From an uncultured Lachnobacterium sp. (lineage in GTDB: Bacteria; Bacillota; Clostridia; Lachnospirales; Lachnospiraceae), in assembly GCA_900550545.1 (NCBI GenBank), contig URSS01000051.1:1-19031 (forward strand): a stretch of DNA of 19,031 bases, read 5' to 3'. This document shows, one piece after another, positions 1 through 7,725 of this stretch (its first letter is position 1; each line of letters opens with the position of its first letter). A program made the position numbers and the translations under genes. The notes under the pieces are model-generated. The model did not search any database and had not been told where the DNA came from. It saw only the letters and a program-made list of their open reading frames with translations.

Positions 1-3000
1 ACGCAGGGTTTTGTAGTGCGCATGCTTAGCATCACAGAGGATCGATTTTTCTGCAGGATTTCCGTTTTCATCATAGCGGTAGCGCGTACAGCCTCCGGCA
101 TTGTCCCATTCCTTTGTGCAGTTTCCATTCCCGTCATAGACATAGTTTATGGCAAGTCCATTCGCGAACTCTTCTTTTATCTTATGCCCGTCCTCCGTGA
201 AGGTTCTGCGGGTCACGGCATCCCTGCGGTTCTTCTCATAAATGCAGTTCTGCCATGCATCGTAGCCATATTCCTCGGTGGTGCCGTCCTGATATTCGAT
301 CTTTGTCACCAGTTTCCGGCCATCATGGTAGGTCTTTTCGGTTCTTCCGGTCTCCGGATAAAAGAATGTCGTGCAGTGCGCAATGTCATCATAGGTGATG
401 CTGCAACTCGTTTTGTCCGGATAGTTCTGGCCCGTTACACGGCCCCGGCTGTCAAAGATGTTTTCAGTATAGCGCTTGTTATTCTGATCGGTGATGGCAG
501 AAATATAACCTTTTTTATCATAGGTATATCTTGTGATGCCCCTGCCGTTCTGGTCGACAGAGACCAGATGATCCCCGTCATAAGTATATGCCACATAGCG
601 GCCGATGGCATCTGTCAGGCGCATGAGTCTGCCATTTTCTATCTCTACCTGAATGACGCCGCCGGAAAAGGTTGTCACGGAAACGAGTACACCGTTCTTA
701 TAGGTATAAACGGACGGATTGCCACAGCGGTCTGTGACTTTTTCCAGTTTGCCGTCTTCGTTGTAAAAAAAGGTCTTCTTTTCCCTTTCATCCCGAAGCT
801 GCCAGCCGCCGTTACACTTTGTGAGGGTCACAGCATGGGAAGCGCCCTTGTCATTGATCCATTCACTGTTTTCATGTTCAAAGGTCTCCACATGTCCATC
901 CTGCATGAGCACTTTACAGAAACGTTCCGTGATAAGCATACAGCTTTCCAGACTGCATGTCCACCCATGCCCAAGCAGTCCGCTGCGCTGGTTGATGGAT
1001 TCATATTTCCTTGTGACCTTGTAGTCCTCAAGGATATCCGGCAGTGTCATGTCTGTGGCAGGGATGTAAAGACTTCCCGTGGCCATGTCGACCGGGTCTG
1101 CGCCACACCATTTATTGGAGATATAATTACTTACCAATATTTTTGTAAGGTTTGCATCACCGGTTGTTGCGTAACTTGTCATCACATCCATGGATGTATT
1201 CAGCCCATACCGCATCATTCCAATCTGTTTACAACTGTATTTTTCTGCAGCCTCCATTCCCTTGAATTTCTGCATAAATCCAGCTGAAACAGACGCAGAA
1301 GAACCAGCCATACACATATTTTTAAGATAGGACTCCAGTCCATTATTGATGCTTCCATCATCCATGTAGTCCATAGCAAGATTAGACAGCGTGTCCACAG
1401 TAACGTCTTTACCGGTTCTTATCAGAACATCTTTAAATGCTTCCAGACCGCCGCCACCGGTAGCCACACCAATGACAATTCCGCAGATCAATACCGAACC
1501 GTAAAGCACTGCATCATAAATTCCCTGATTCCCCTGAAAGACCTCATCTCTCATAAAATTGTGAGACTTTGAAAAATCGCCCGATTCCACCGCTTTCTTA
1601 TAGTCACGGACACCTTCTTCTACAGAACCGGCACCACATGCAATCGCTGCACCTCCTGCTACGACTGCCACAGCAACCAGCGCTGCACCTCCAGTACATA
1701 CCACTGCCGCTGCGATTGCCACTGCTCCGATTGCCATAGCAAACATGCCCAGCCCCGTCTTTTTCTTTGCTTCCTGAATCTTTGCCTTCTCCATCTCTTT
1801 TGCAGAGGCATTGATTGCATCAATCTGGTCTTCGATTCCTTCGTTTCGGTTAAGAATCTCTTCCGGAATCTCCACTGCATCCTTGATTTCTGCGGCATAA
1901 TCAATCCTGCTGCCATTTAAATACAGTTGTTCTCCCAAATAAGCAGATGCCCCCTGATCAGAAGCAATCGTCAGCTCTTTTCCTGCTTTGAGTTCGACTT
2001 GCTTTGCCTGTTTTTCCCCGGCACCGATTTCCACATTTCCATAGGCAGTGATTGTGATCTTTTTTGCCTTTAATCCAAGGGTTCCGTCACCGCCAAGTGT
2101 TGCCTGTGCCATTCCCTGTGTATCCGAAGTCAATGTCAATGCACTGCCATCCAATTGCATGGAAGCCCCCGACGGATGCGTGAAACTTTTTACGGAAGGA
2201 TCCGAAGTTGCCGATGCATGGACTGCCCCTGCGGAAGTGTTTCGCATACTGTGCACGGCATATGCCAGAGTTTCATCCTGCTCCGGCAGATAAATATGTA
2301 CAAGGCTTCCCACCTCCGGCATTGCATACCACGCACTGCTCTCCACCGCATACGGAAAATACAGTTCACTTCCTGAGGTTATGGTCTCAATCCCGAATTC
2401 CACACGGATACTGCTGCCCTTTGCTTCCTTTACGGTTGCTTCCAGATGCAGTCCGGAAAATTTCGGATTCACACCACAGGTCCCTGCAATGCCTGCTTCG
2501 GATGTAACCACATACGTCTTTATAACACTTCCGTCACAGCCTTCGATATGAATATTGGTAACAATCCCTTCAAATCCATCCACTTCTACCCGCTGTCCCA
2601 GCCAGTAATTTTTGGCACTTGTGAAGCACTTCTGGTAATGATCCATCAGAAATGTCCAGAATGGGGAAGTCTGCGACTCTCTGGCATAGGCTTCATAATC
2701 GATTGTTGTCAGCATCCGGTGGGATGCATCGGATATTTTTTCTTTTTTCAGATTCGGAAAACCAAAGCAGAATTCTCCGTCACTTCCGGTACATTTCGGT
2801 GTGAGCACGCCGCCGGCTCTTGCCGCCAGACGCTTTAAAAATTCCCAGTCTGTTTCCTGATACTGCAACAGGAATCCCGGCAGAAGCCGGTTATATGACA
2901 GGGTATCCTGATAGATTTCCCCGTAGGAAGCGGTCAGTCTTCCTAGCAGCTGTCCGTAGGTCATATCGCTGCCTGTGATTGCCCGTTCGTGCTTCTTTCT

Positions 3001-3288
3001 GTCCAGAAGACAGGTTGAACTTTTCCAGCGGGTCTCAATTACTGCGCCATCTCTGGTGTATTTTGTCCGGATATTTACTAAAATACCGGTAAACAGACAG
3101 GTCTCTTTCTCTTTGACCACAATTTTGCTGTTGTTATTGTATCTGTGAAATGGATTTTCTCCCCGAACCAGATAGGAAATAACAAGCTCAGCGTGCTCAT
3201 TCAACTGCTGTTCCATTTTAAAATGCAGAATCTGCAGTTCACTGTCAAATTCCGTTTCTATTGTCAAACCATCATATGTTAAACTCAT
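1..3288 (-). CDS. VgrG-like spike fused to a membrane-helix region and an Rhs/YD-repeat shell (3' end outside window)
   Basis: The frame is open for 1096 codons with no stop and runs off the left edge, so the protein is larger. Residues 1-270 resemble the phage late-control-D/gp27-like half of VgrG, including LQYQETDWEFLKRLA at 141-155. Residues 280-350 resemble the gp5 OB domain (WYAMPEVG at 320-327). Residues 360-465 are short beta repeats like a spike stem. A charged helical stretch (475-510) precedes a long Ala/Gly/Val hydrophobic segment (512-556) and a second one (594-611). From 729 the canonical Rhs entry motif GADPVDMATGSLY appears, then RKYES and GLLGHGW, then YD repeats such as YTYDGD and YTYDKKG. 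By analogy with known Rhs proteins, the shell should enclose a C-terminal toxin, which is not visible. ATG at 3288 is used. A TTG at 3297 lies closer to the GGGAAGG ribosome binding site and may be the real start. The gene follows the PAAR-like gene by 27 bases. Codons in the Rhs part look more GC-rich than in the upstream genes. Confidence 0.9.
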   Translation of the reverse strand, partial: MSLTYDGLTIETEFDSELQILHFKMEQQLNEHAELVISYLVRGENPFHRYNNNSKIVVKEKETCLFTGILVNIRTKYTRDGAVIETRWKSSTCLLDRKKHERAITGSDMTYGQLLGRLTASYGEIYQDTLSYNRLLPGFLLQYQETDWEFLKRLAARAGGVLTPKCTGSDGEFCFGFPNLKKEKISDASHRMLTTIDYEAYARESQTSPFWTFLMDHYQKCFTSAKNYWLGQRVEVDGFEGIVTNIHIEGCDGSVIKTYVVTSEAGIAGTCGVNPKFSGLHLEATVKEAKGSSIRVEFGIETITSGSELYFPYAVESSAWYAMPEVGSLVHIYLPEQDETLAYAVHSMRNTSAGAVHASATSDPSVKSFTHPSGASMQLDGSALTLTSDTQGMAQATLGGDGTLGLKAKKITITAYGNVEIGAGEKQAKQVELKAGKELTIASDQGASAYLGEQLYLNGSRIDYAAEIKDAVEIPEEILNRNEGIEDQIDAINASAKEMEKAKIQEAKKKTGLGMFAMAIGAVAIAAAVVCTGGAALVAVAVVAGGAAIACGAGSVEEGVRDYKKAVESGDFSKSHNFMRDEVFQGNQGIYDAVLYGSVLICGIVIGVATGGGGLEAFKDVLIRTGKDVTVDTLSNLAMDYMDDGSINNGLESYLKNMCMAGSSASVSAGFMQKFKGMEAAEKYSCKQIGMMRYGLNTSMDVMTSYATTGDANLTKILVSNYISNKWCGADPVDMATGSLYIPATDMTLPDILEDYKVTRKYESINQRSGLLGHGWTCSLESCMLITERFCKVLMQDGHVETFEHENSEWINDKGASHAVTLTKCNGGWQLRDEREKKTFFYNEDGKLEKVTDRCGNPSVYTYKNGVLVSVTTFSGGVIQVEIENGRLMRLTDAIGRYVAYTYDGDHLVSVDQNGRGITRYTYDKKGYISAITDQNNKRYTENIFDSRGRVTGQNYPDKTSCSITYDDIAHCTTFFYPETGRTEKTYHDGRKLVTKIEYQDGTTEEYGYDAWQNCIYEKNRRDAVTRRTFTEDGHKIKEEFANGLAINYVYDGNGNCTKEWDNAGGCTRYRYDENGNPAEKSILCDAKHAHYKTLR

Positions 3289-3315
3289 CTTGTCCAAGTT
3301 ACCTTCCCTATTGTT

Positions 3316-4170
3316 TTATTCCGGCTGTCCGCTGCTCTGGATCGTAATTTCTCCGCCATAGGCACAGCTCATAGTACATCGGCCCAGCAGTGCCTTCTGA
3401 CCATCTATAAACACATCCTCTTTTCCATCGGCCCAGCCGGTGAAAAATTGTGGTGTACACTTTGCGGCACAGTATGCAACAAGACTTTCTTTACTGTCAC
3501 ATACTGTTTTTTTGCTCTTGTCAACAAAGAGATCCATAACTTTGTCCGTCCAGGATTTTGTCTCTTCCTGCACCTCATCAAGTATCTCCCGCGCCTTTTC
3601 CTGCACCGCCGGATTCTTTGGACTTCTGCATATTCCAAAATCCAGCACATTTTTATTTGCGATATAATCTGCCACGGTAAGCTGCGGCATCCCGTGTATG
3701 AATTCTCCGTGACTTTTTGGCACCACAATATAGCTGGGATTCACGCTTTCATTCGTATATGCGCAGCTGCATACAATACATGCTGTATGCAGAATATAGG
3801 ACCGGTCGAGCATATTGCGGTATTCTTCCGCCGCCTCTTCCTCTGCTTTCTTCTGTTCCTCCTCCGCTTTCTTTTTGGCTTCCTCTTCCTCTTTCTTTTT
3901 TTGCTTTTCCTCATCGGAAGCAAAAAAGTCGCTGACATTCTCCTTTAAGCTGTTGAAATCATCCTTAATAAAACCAGCGACTTCCTCTGCTTTCGCCTCC
4001 ACACCTTTGACAGTCTGTTTTGCATTGTCTATGCCCGATGACACGGCATCCTTTGTGGCATCCGTGAAGCCTTTCTCTGCCACGGCATTGACATAACCAT
4101 CCACCCCGAGATCGACGGCCAGCGGCTCGATTGCTTCTGTCATTTTATTCTTTTTAAATACATTTCCCAT
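3316..4170 (-). CDS. DUF4280-type PAAR-like spike-tip protein with N-terminal coiled coil
   Basis: This 284-residue protein most likely caps a VgrG-type spike. The C-terminal half matches the DUF4280 pattern: Cys131/134/136 in TACIVCSC, DFGIC at 177-181, CAAKCTP at 234-240, then DGQKALLGRC and SCAYGGEI at 268-275. Nine cysteines in all may form a metal or disulfide centre. DUF4280 is considered a PAAR-like family; the tip role here is inference from that and from position, since the gene sits directly before the VgrG-Rhs fusion. Residues 1-83 are amphipathic and helical, and residues 86-117 are an almost pure Lys/Glu/Ala stretch that should form a charged coiled coil or linker. Most family members I know of lack such a long N-terminal extension. 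The start ATG overlaps the stop of the upstream gene (TAATG), with AGGAG about 13 bases upstream, so translational coupling is likely. Confidence 0.8.
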   Translation of the reverse strand: MGNVFKKNKMTEAIEPLAVDLGVDGYVNAVAEKGFTDATKDAVSSGIDNAKQTVKGVEAKAEEVAGFIKDDFNSLKENVSDFFASDEEKQKKKEEEEAKKKAEEEQKKAEEEAAEEYRNMLDRSYILHTACIVCSCAYTNESVNPSYIVVPKSHGEFIHGMPQLTVADYIANKNVLDFGICRSPKNPAVQEKAREILDEVQEETKSWTDKVMDLFVDKSKKTVCDSKESLVAYCAAKCTPQFFTGWADGKEDVFIDGQKALLGRCTMSCAYGGEITIQSSGQPE

Positions 4171-4688
4171 TACTCTGTTTTTATCTCCTCATACAATATG
4201 CCGATACTGTTTCTTGCCAGTATGCTTTCAAGTACATCCTCCGTTACGATCAGCTGATACGTATAGCCTTCTGTGACATAGAAAATTCTTCTCTGTGGAC
4301 AGAGGTTTCTTTTCAGCACCGGGGTATCCAGAAACCCGTTTTTGAAATATATTGTCTGTTCTGATAATGCATCCTCGACCTTCGGAACCATCAGGCGGTA
4401 CACATCCTGCCGCTTCTGTTTCAGATCGGTAAGCACAGCAATGCGAAATTCCACCTCGGTGTCATAGTATCTTATGATGTCAAATAATTTTTCTGAGATC
4501 AGCAGCACCGGCGATTCAAACAGATCCGGATACTGACTGTTCTTATCCCCTTGTACATACAACACGGAGCTTCTCTTAAAATCCCGGATGGTCTCTTTAT
4601 CAAACACCAGATTCGGACAGCCCTCGAGATCCTGAAATGTAATACGGTTGCGCAGATGCCGGTCCTGGCGGATTCTATAGTATCTCAT
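4170..4688 (-). CDS. Imm11/DUF1629-like protein, possible immunity or accessory protein
   Basis: This 172-residue soluble protein has no signal peptide or membrane segment. Its layout resembles the Imm11 (DUF1629) family: a YPDLFESPVLLISEKLFD segment at 53-70, a central beta region ending in YRLMVPKVEDAL, and a C-terminal RRIFYVTE...QLIVTEDVLESIL...GILYEEI. This is a pattern judgement, not a search result. Imm11 proteins are usually immunity partners of polymorphic toxins, but such genes normally follow their toxin. Here the gene lies upstream of the Rhs gene, between the pentapeptide protein and the PAAR-like tip, so a structural or adaptor role is equally possible. Its start overlaps the end of the upstream gene by 14 bases and its stop overlaps the next start (TAATG). 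Confidence 0.6.
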   Translation of the reverse strand: MRYYRIRQDRHLRNRITFQDLEGCPNLVFDKETIRDFKRSSVLYVQGDKNSQYPDLFESPVLLISEKLFDIIRYYDTEVEFRIAVLTDLKQKRQDVYRLMVPKVEDALSEQTIYFKNGFLDTPVLKRNLCPQRRIFYVTEGYTYQLIVTEDVLESILARNSIGILYEEIKTE

Positions 4689-5754
4689 TGTCTTTTTCCT
4701 CCAATATATAAACCTGCTGTTTCTGTGTTTCGGTCAGAGTAAACTTCTCAAGATCCCGCTCGTATACATACACATTTTTCAATTCTGCACCTGTGAAATC
4801 GACCGCTTCTAATGCTTCTGCCCGCAGGTCTACATCCTCGAGCTTTGCATCCCGGAAACTGATGTATTTCAATGTACTTTTTTCAAATGACACACCTTTG
4901 AGCGCTGCGCCATCAAACGTTATGCGGTGCAGACTGCTGCCATCAAATCCGGTATATTCTACTGTCGCATCTGACAAATCCATCTGATATCCATGAATTT
5001 CTGCAAACATACAGCCCCGAAGCAGGCTGCCGGTAAAGGTACTCCATTTGATGGTAGAATGATCCCACTGACACTCCACAAACGTACATGCCTCAAATTG
5101 CATTTCCTGTATGCGGCTTCTTCTGGCATTGAGATATACAAATGTTTTTTCTTTCACCTGTTCCTTCAAAAGCTCTGCCTCATCAAAACTCCGGAACTGA
5201 TTTACCGGCTGCAATTCACTCAGAAACTGCGTGGTATCTTTTCTATACCGGTCCTGATACAACAGTGTGCGGTTATCTCCCTTATAGATGCCCCACAGAA
5301 TCTGAAATGGAGGATTTATGTCTTTCAAATGATAAAAATGTCCCCGCATGAGCCCCGCCAGATTCACAAACACTTCCAGAAAATACTCGCACAGCTGATT
5401 CCTGATATCGTATTCACTGACCGCTCCCATGTACACCGACAGCTTCCGCTGCATCTGCTCATATACCTGCGCAAAAGGTGTCCACAAATACGGCACTGGC
5501 AGATATATGGTTTTTGGGTCTTCATCCAGATACCAGCGCTCATCATATCCACACACCGCAAGCATCGGTGCTCCCTTATATAAATCTGCACGCATCACCG
5601 TCATCTGCAAAATATTGCAGGATTTTTCCGCCAGGATCCGGCTGATTGCCTGATGGATCTGTCCGCTCAGTTCTACGATATGCTGTTCCAGACAACACCG
5701 GACTTCTGCCGCTAATTTTTCTTTGTCAATTTCCAGTTCTTTATTCTTCTGCAT
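4675..5754 (-). CDS. Pentapeptide-repeat protein with unknown N-terminal domain
   Basis: This 359-residue protein has two parts. Residues 1-205 form a mixed helical domain I do not recognise. Residues 215-325 are pentapeptide repeats: a Phe, Leu or Trp falls at positions 220, 230, 240, 250, 260, 270, 280, 290, 300, 310 and 320, that is every second pentapeptide, with small residues between (for example FDGSSLHRITFDGAALKGVSF, split here as FDGSSLHRIT and FDGAALKGVSF). This predicts a right-handed quadrilateral beta helix. Pentapeptide proteins, often fused to other domains, recur beside VgrG and PAAR genes in type VI secretion clusters, where they are thought to be adaptors or effectors; that role is inferred here only from context. 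AGGTGA stands 7 bases before the ATG, and the start overlaps the stop of the upstream spike gene by 14 bases. Confidence 0.8.
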   Translation of the reverse strand: MQKNKELEIDKEKLAAEVRCCLEQHIVELSGQIHQAISRILAEKSCNILQMTVMRADLYKGAPMLAVCGYDERWYLDEDPKTIYLPVPYLWTPFAQVYEQMQRKLSVYMGAVSEYDIRNQLCEYFLEVFVNLAGLMRGHFYHLKDINPPFQILWGIYKGDNRTLLYQDRYRKDTTQFLSELQPVNQFRSFDEAELLKEQVKEKTFVYLNARRSRIQEMQFEACTFVECQWDHSTIKWSTFTGSLLRGCMFAEIHGYQMDLSDATVEYTGFDGSSLHRITFDGAALKGVSFEKSTLKYISFRDAKLEDVDLRAEALEAVDFTGAELKNVYVYERDLEKFTLTETQKQQVYILEEKDNEIL

Positions 5755-7090
5755 TGATATTCACCTGTCCGCCCAATTCTGTAATTTCTCCGGCATCATC
5801 AAATACCAGCTCTCCGGTTGTCTCTGCTTTTATGTCGATGGTTTCGTCGGCATGGATATTCAGATCTCCCATTGCAACGATGGTGATACTCTCGCTGCTC
5901 TCCATCGTAACCGCCTGTTTGCCGGTAAAAGCGATTGTTCCGTCCGTTCCCATTTGCAGACCGGATGCCTGTCCGCCACCATCTGCTGCGATTCCTCCCG
6001 GTGTAAGCTGTATCTGTTTGCCGGTCGGGTTGCGCATATATTTCACACTGGTATCTCCCATCATATCCTGTGCATCCGCTGCCCCGTCATAGGTACTTAC
6101 CGCACTGACAGCAAATGCCCCTTTTTCTTCCCATGCGGGGATACATACTTTCACACAGTCACCAACTTCGGGCATATAATACCAGCCGCTTCCATCGGAA
6201 GATGCCTGCATCGCGGAAAACGGAAACAGATACACATCTGCACTTTCTTTTCCCTCATCAATTGCAAGATGTACTTTTACTTTGTCTTTCTGAGATTCTA
6301 TAACCGTCCCCTGCAACGCTGCTCCCGCCATGTCCGGACAATAAATCACCGGATACATGCAATCCTCTGCCGGCATTGCATGATACGTTCCGACCAGTTG
6401 TGCCTTCTTTGCATTCATCTGCATTTGGTCTACCACCAGTTTTCGCCCATCCAGTTCCACAACATCACCAATGTTGATAAAATCCGGGCTTTCAAATATA
6501 CAGGCATATGTATTTTTTTCCAGATTCCTTTCCCGGATACAGTCATAGAGTTCCGGTTTTATGGCCTTCTTCTGTCCATTGACACCAAAATACAATGCCA
6601 TATGTTCGCTTGTCATATCTGCATATATCATCGTATTACATTTGGATGCGAGCCTTTTTAAAAACTCCCAGTCGGTTTCCTGATACTGAAGAATCAGTTT
6701 CCCAGTCACTTTATTTTCACAGTGAAATATGCAGGAGTGTATTTTCTCTGCCACTTCCTGAAATGTCTTTGAGACATCCTGAAACGATCTGCTTTTTTTC
6801 TTTCGGTCAAGCTGCCAGGTACTGTCTGTGACATCCAGCATAAGAATTGCCTTGCCTTTTTCCACTTTGCAGGATGCTGCGGTTACGATTCCCGAAAAAA
6901 GCCGGGTATCTTCATGCATCAGCGTCACTTTTTCTTTTTGGTTTCCCAGACTTGCATAGGAATCCACATGCTCTTTCTCCACCAGACATTTCACATTCAG
7001 GCAGGCATGCTGATTCCATTCTGCCGTCAATTCGACCGATTCAATTGCATTGACCTCTATTCCCTTTAACTGTAACTTTCCAATCTCCAT
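5741..7090 (-). CDS. VgrG/Pvc8-like spike protein (second copy)
   Basis: This 449-residue protein is predicted to be a trimeric spike of the VgrG (gp27-gp5) kind. The N-terminal gp27-like half contains LQYQETDWEFLKRLA at about 134-148, nearly identical to the same motif in the Rhs fusion. The gp5-like OB domain spans about 258-335, with ASSDGSGWYYMPEVGD at 296-311. The C-terminal part (about 380-449) is repetitive beta sequence (GTIAFTGKQAVTMES, SITIVAMGDLNIHAD) that ends without a toxin domain, so it looks structural. The size is smaller than a typical proteobacterial VgrG of 600 residues or more. A GTG at 7093 could also start it, but the ATG at 7090 has AGGAGG at the better spacing of 8 bases. 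The stop TAG of the upstream gene is part of that ribosome binding site. Confidence 0.82.
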   Translation of the reverse strand: MEIGKLQLKGIEVNAIESVELTAEWNQHACLNVKCLVEKEHVDSYASLGNQKEKVTLMHEDTRLFSGIVTAASCKVEKGKAILMLDVTDSTWQLDRKKKSRSFQDVSKTFQEVAEKIHSCIFHCENKVTGKLILQYQETDWEFLKRLASKCNTMIYADMTSEHMALYFGVNGQKKAIKPELYDCIRERNLEKNTYACIFESPDFINIGDVVELDGRKLVVDQMQMNAKKAQLVGTYHAMPAEDCMYPVIYCPDMAGAALQGTVIESQKDKVKVHLAIDEGKESADVYLFPFSAMQASSDGSGWYYMPEVGDCVKVCIPAWEEKGAFAVSAVSTYDGAADAQDMMGDTSVKYMRNPTGKQIQLTPGGIAADGGGQASGLQMGTDGTIAFTGKQAVTMESSESITIVAMGDLNIHADETIDIKAETTGELVFDDAGEITELGGQVNINAEE

Positions 7091-7102
7091 CACTGCTTCC
7101 TC

Positions 7103-7708
7103 CTACTGAAAATCCAGATAAGACAGCGTTGCTTTTATGATATTCTGCCATTTTTCGATATCTTTATAAAAACAGTTATAGGATCCCACCAGCATCTTTC
7201 CATTATTTTTATTGATGGAATAAAAAAGCATTTCATACATGACACCAGGTGCCACCGGTACACGCATGGATGTGAAATAGACAGGTGCCACCGGATCCTC
7301 GACTTCGCCCTCTTCAATCATCTCGGCATAAATTCCGGCTCCCCGAAACTGTCCATATACACCCTTTTTTACTTTTTCAAATGTCACATCTTTGTTTTCG
7401 GATGTGGTATATTGCAGAATCAGACTGATTCCCATAACATCATTTACCAGAGAGACAACCCCCTGATCCTGAGACTGCACCTGCAGATAATCGATTGGAA
7501 CCGGCAGCGACACTGCATTTTGAAAAAACTGTACTGCCCGGAATCGCATCGGTCCGTCCGGAAAATGAATCATTCCGCTCCCCATCTGGGAAACCACTTC
7601 TTCTAAGGGAAGGGTCTCCTGTTTCTTTTCCTCTTTTTTCCTTGCCTCCTGTAACTCTTTGGTAATTTTTTCCTGCTCGTATTGCTGTCTTGCAAGTTGT
7701 TTATCCAT
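7103..7708 (-). CDS. Small protein resembling DcrB/DUF1795 (Eag-type chaperone candidate)
   Basis: This 201-residue soluble protein begins with a highly charged helix (1-35), followed by a globular domain. AVSLPVPIDYLQVQSQDQ (65-82), ISLILQY, a GIYAEMIEEGEV segment, VAPGVMYEMLFYS, LVGSYNCFY and a final helix KWQNIIKATLSYLDF follow the order of strands and the closing helix of the DcrB/DUF1795 fold. That family includes the Eag chaperones that shield hydrophobic helices of type VI effectors. The match is by pattern only. A chaperone role would fit the hydrophobic segments in the VgrG-Rhs fusion of the same operon. The ATG at 7708 is preferred for its GGGGG box 7 bases upstream. An earlier ATG at 7729 overlaps the stop of the upstream gene but has no clear ribosome binding site. 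Confidence 0.6.
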   Translation of the reverse strand: MDKQLARQQYEQEKITKELQEARKKEEKKQETLPLEEVVSQMGSGMIHFPDGPMRFRAVQFFQNAVSLPVPIDYLQVQSQDQGVVSLVNDVMGISLILQYTTSENKDVTFEKVKKGVYGQFRGAGIYAEMIEEGEVEDPVAPVYFTSMRVPVAPGVMYEMLFYSINKNNGKMLVGSYNCFYKDIEKWQNIIKATLSYLDFQ

Positions 7709-7725
7709 ATTGTTGCCCCCATTTA

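Noticed and set aside
16..1287. Open frame of 423 codons on the plus strand
   Set aside because: It lies wholly opposite the Rhs coding sequence, its product has no family pattern, and it has no ribosome binding site. The minus-strand frame gives clear Rhs motifs.
3448..3948. Plus-strand open frames opposite the DUF4280 gene, with a Phe/Leu-rich product
   Set aside because: They are the mirror of the Lys/Glu coiled coil on the minus strand (AAG/GAG read backwards gives CTT/CTC); no independent support.
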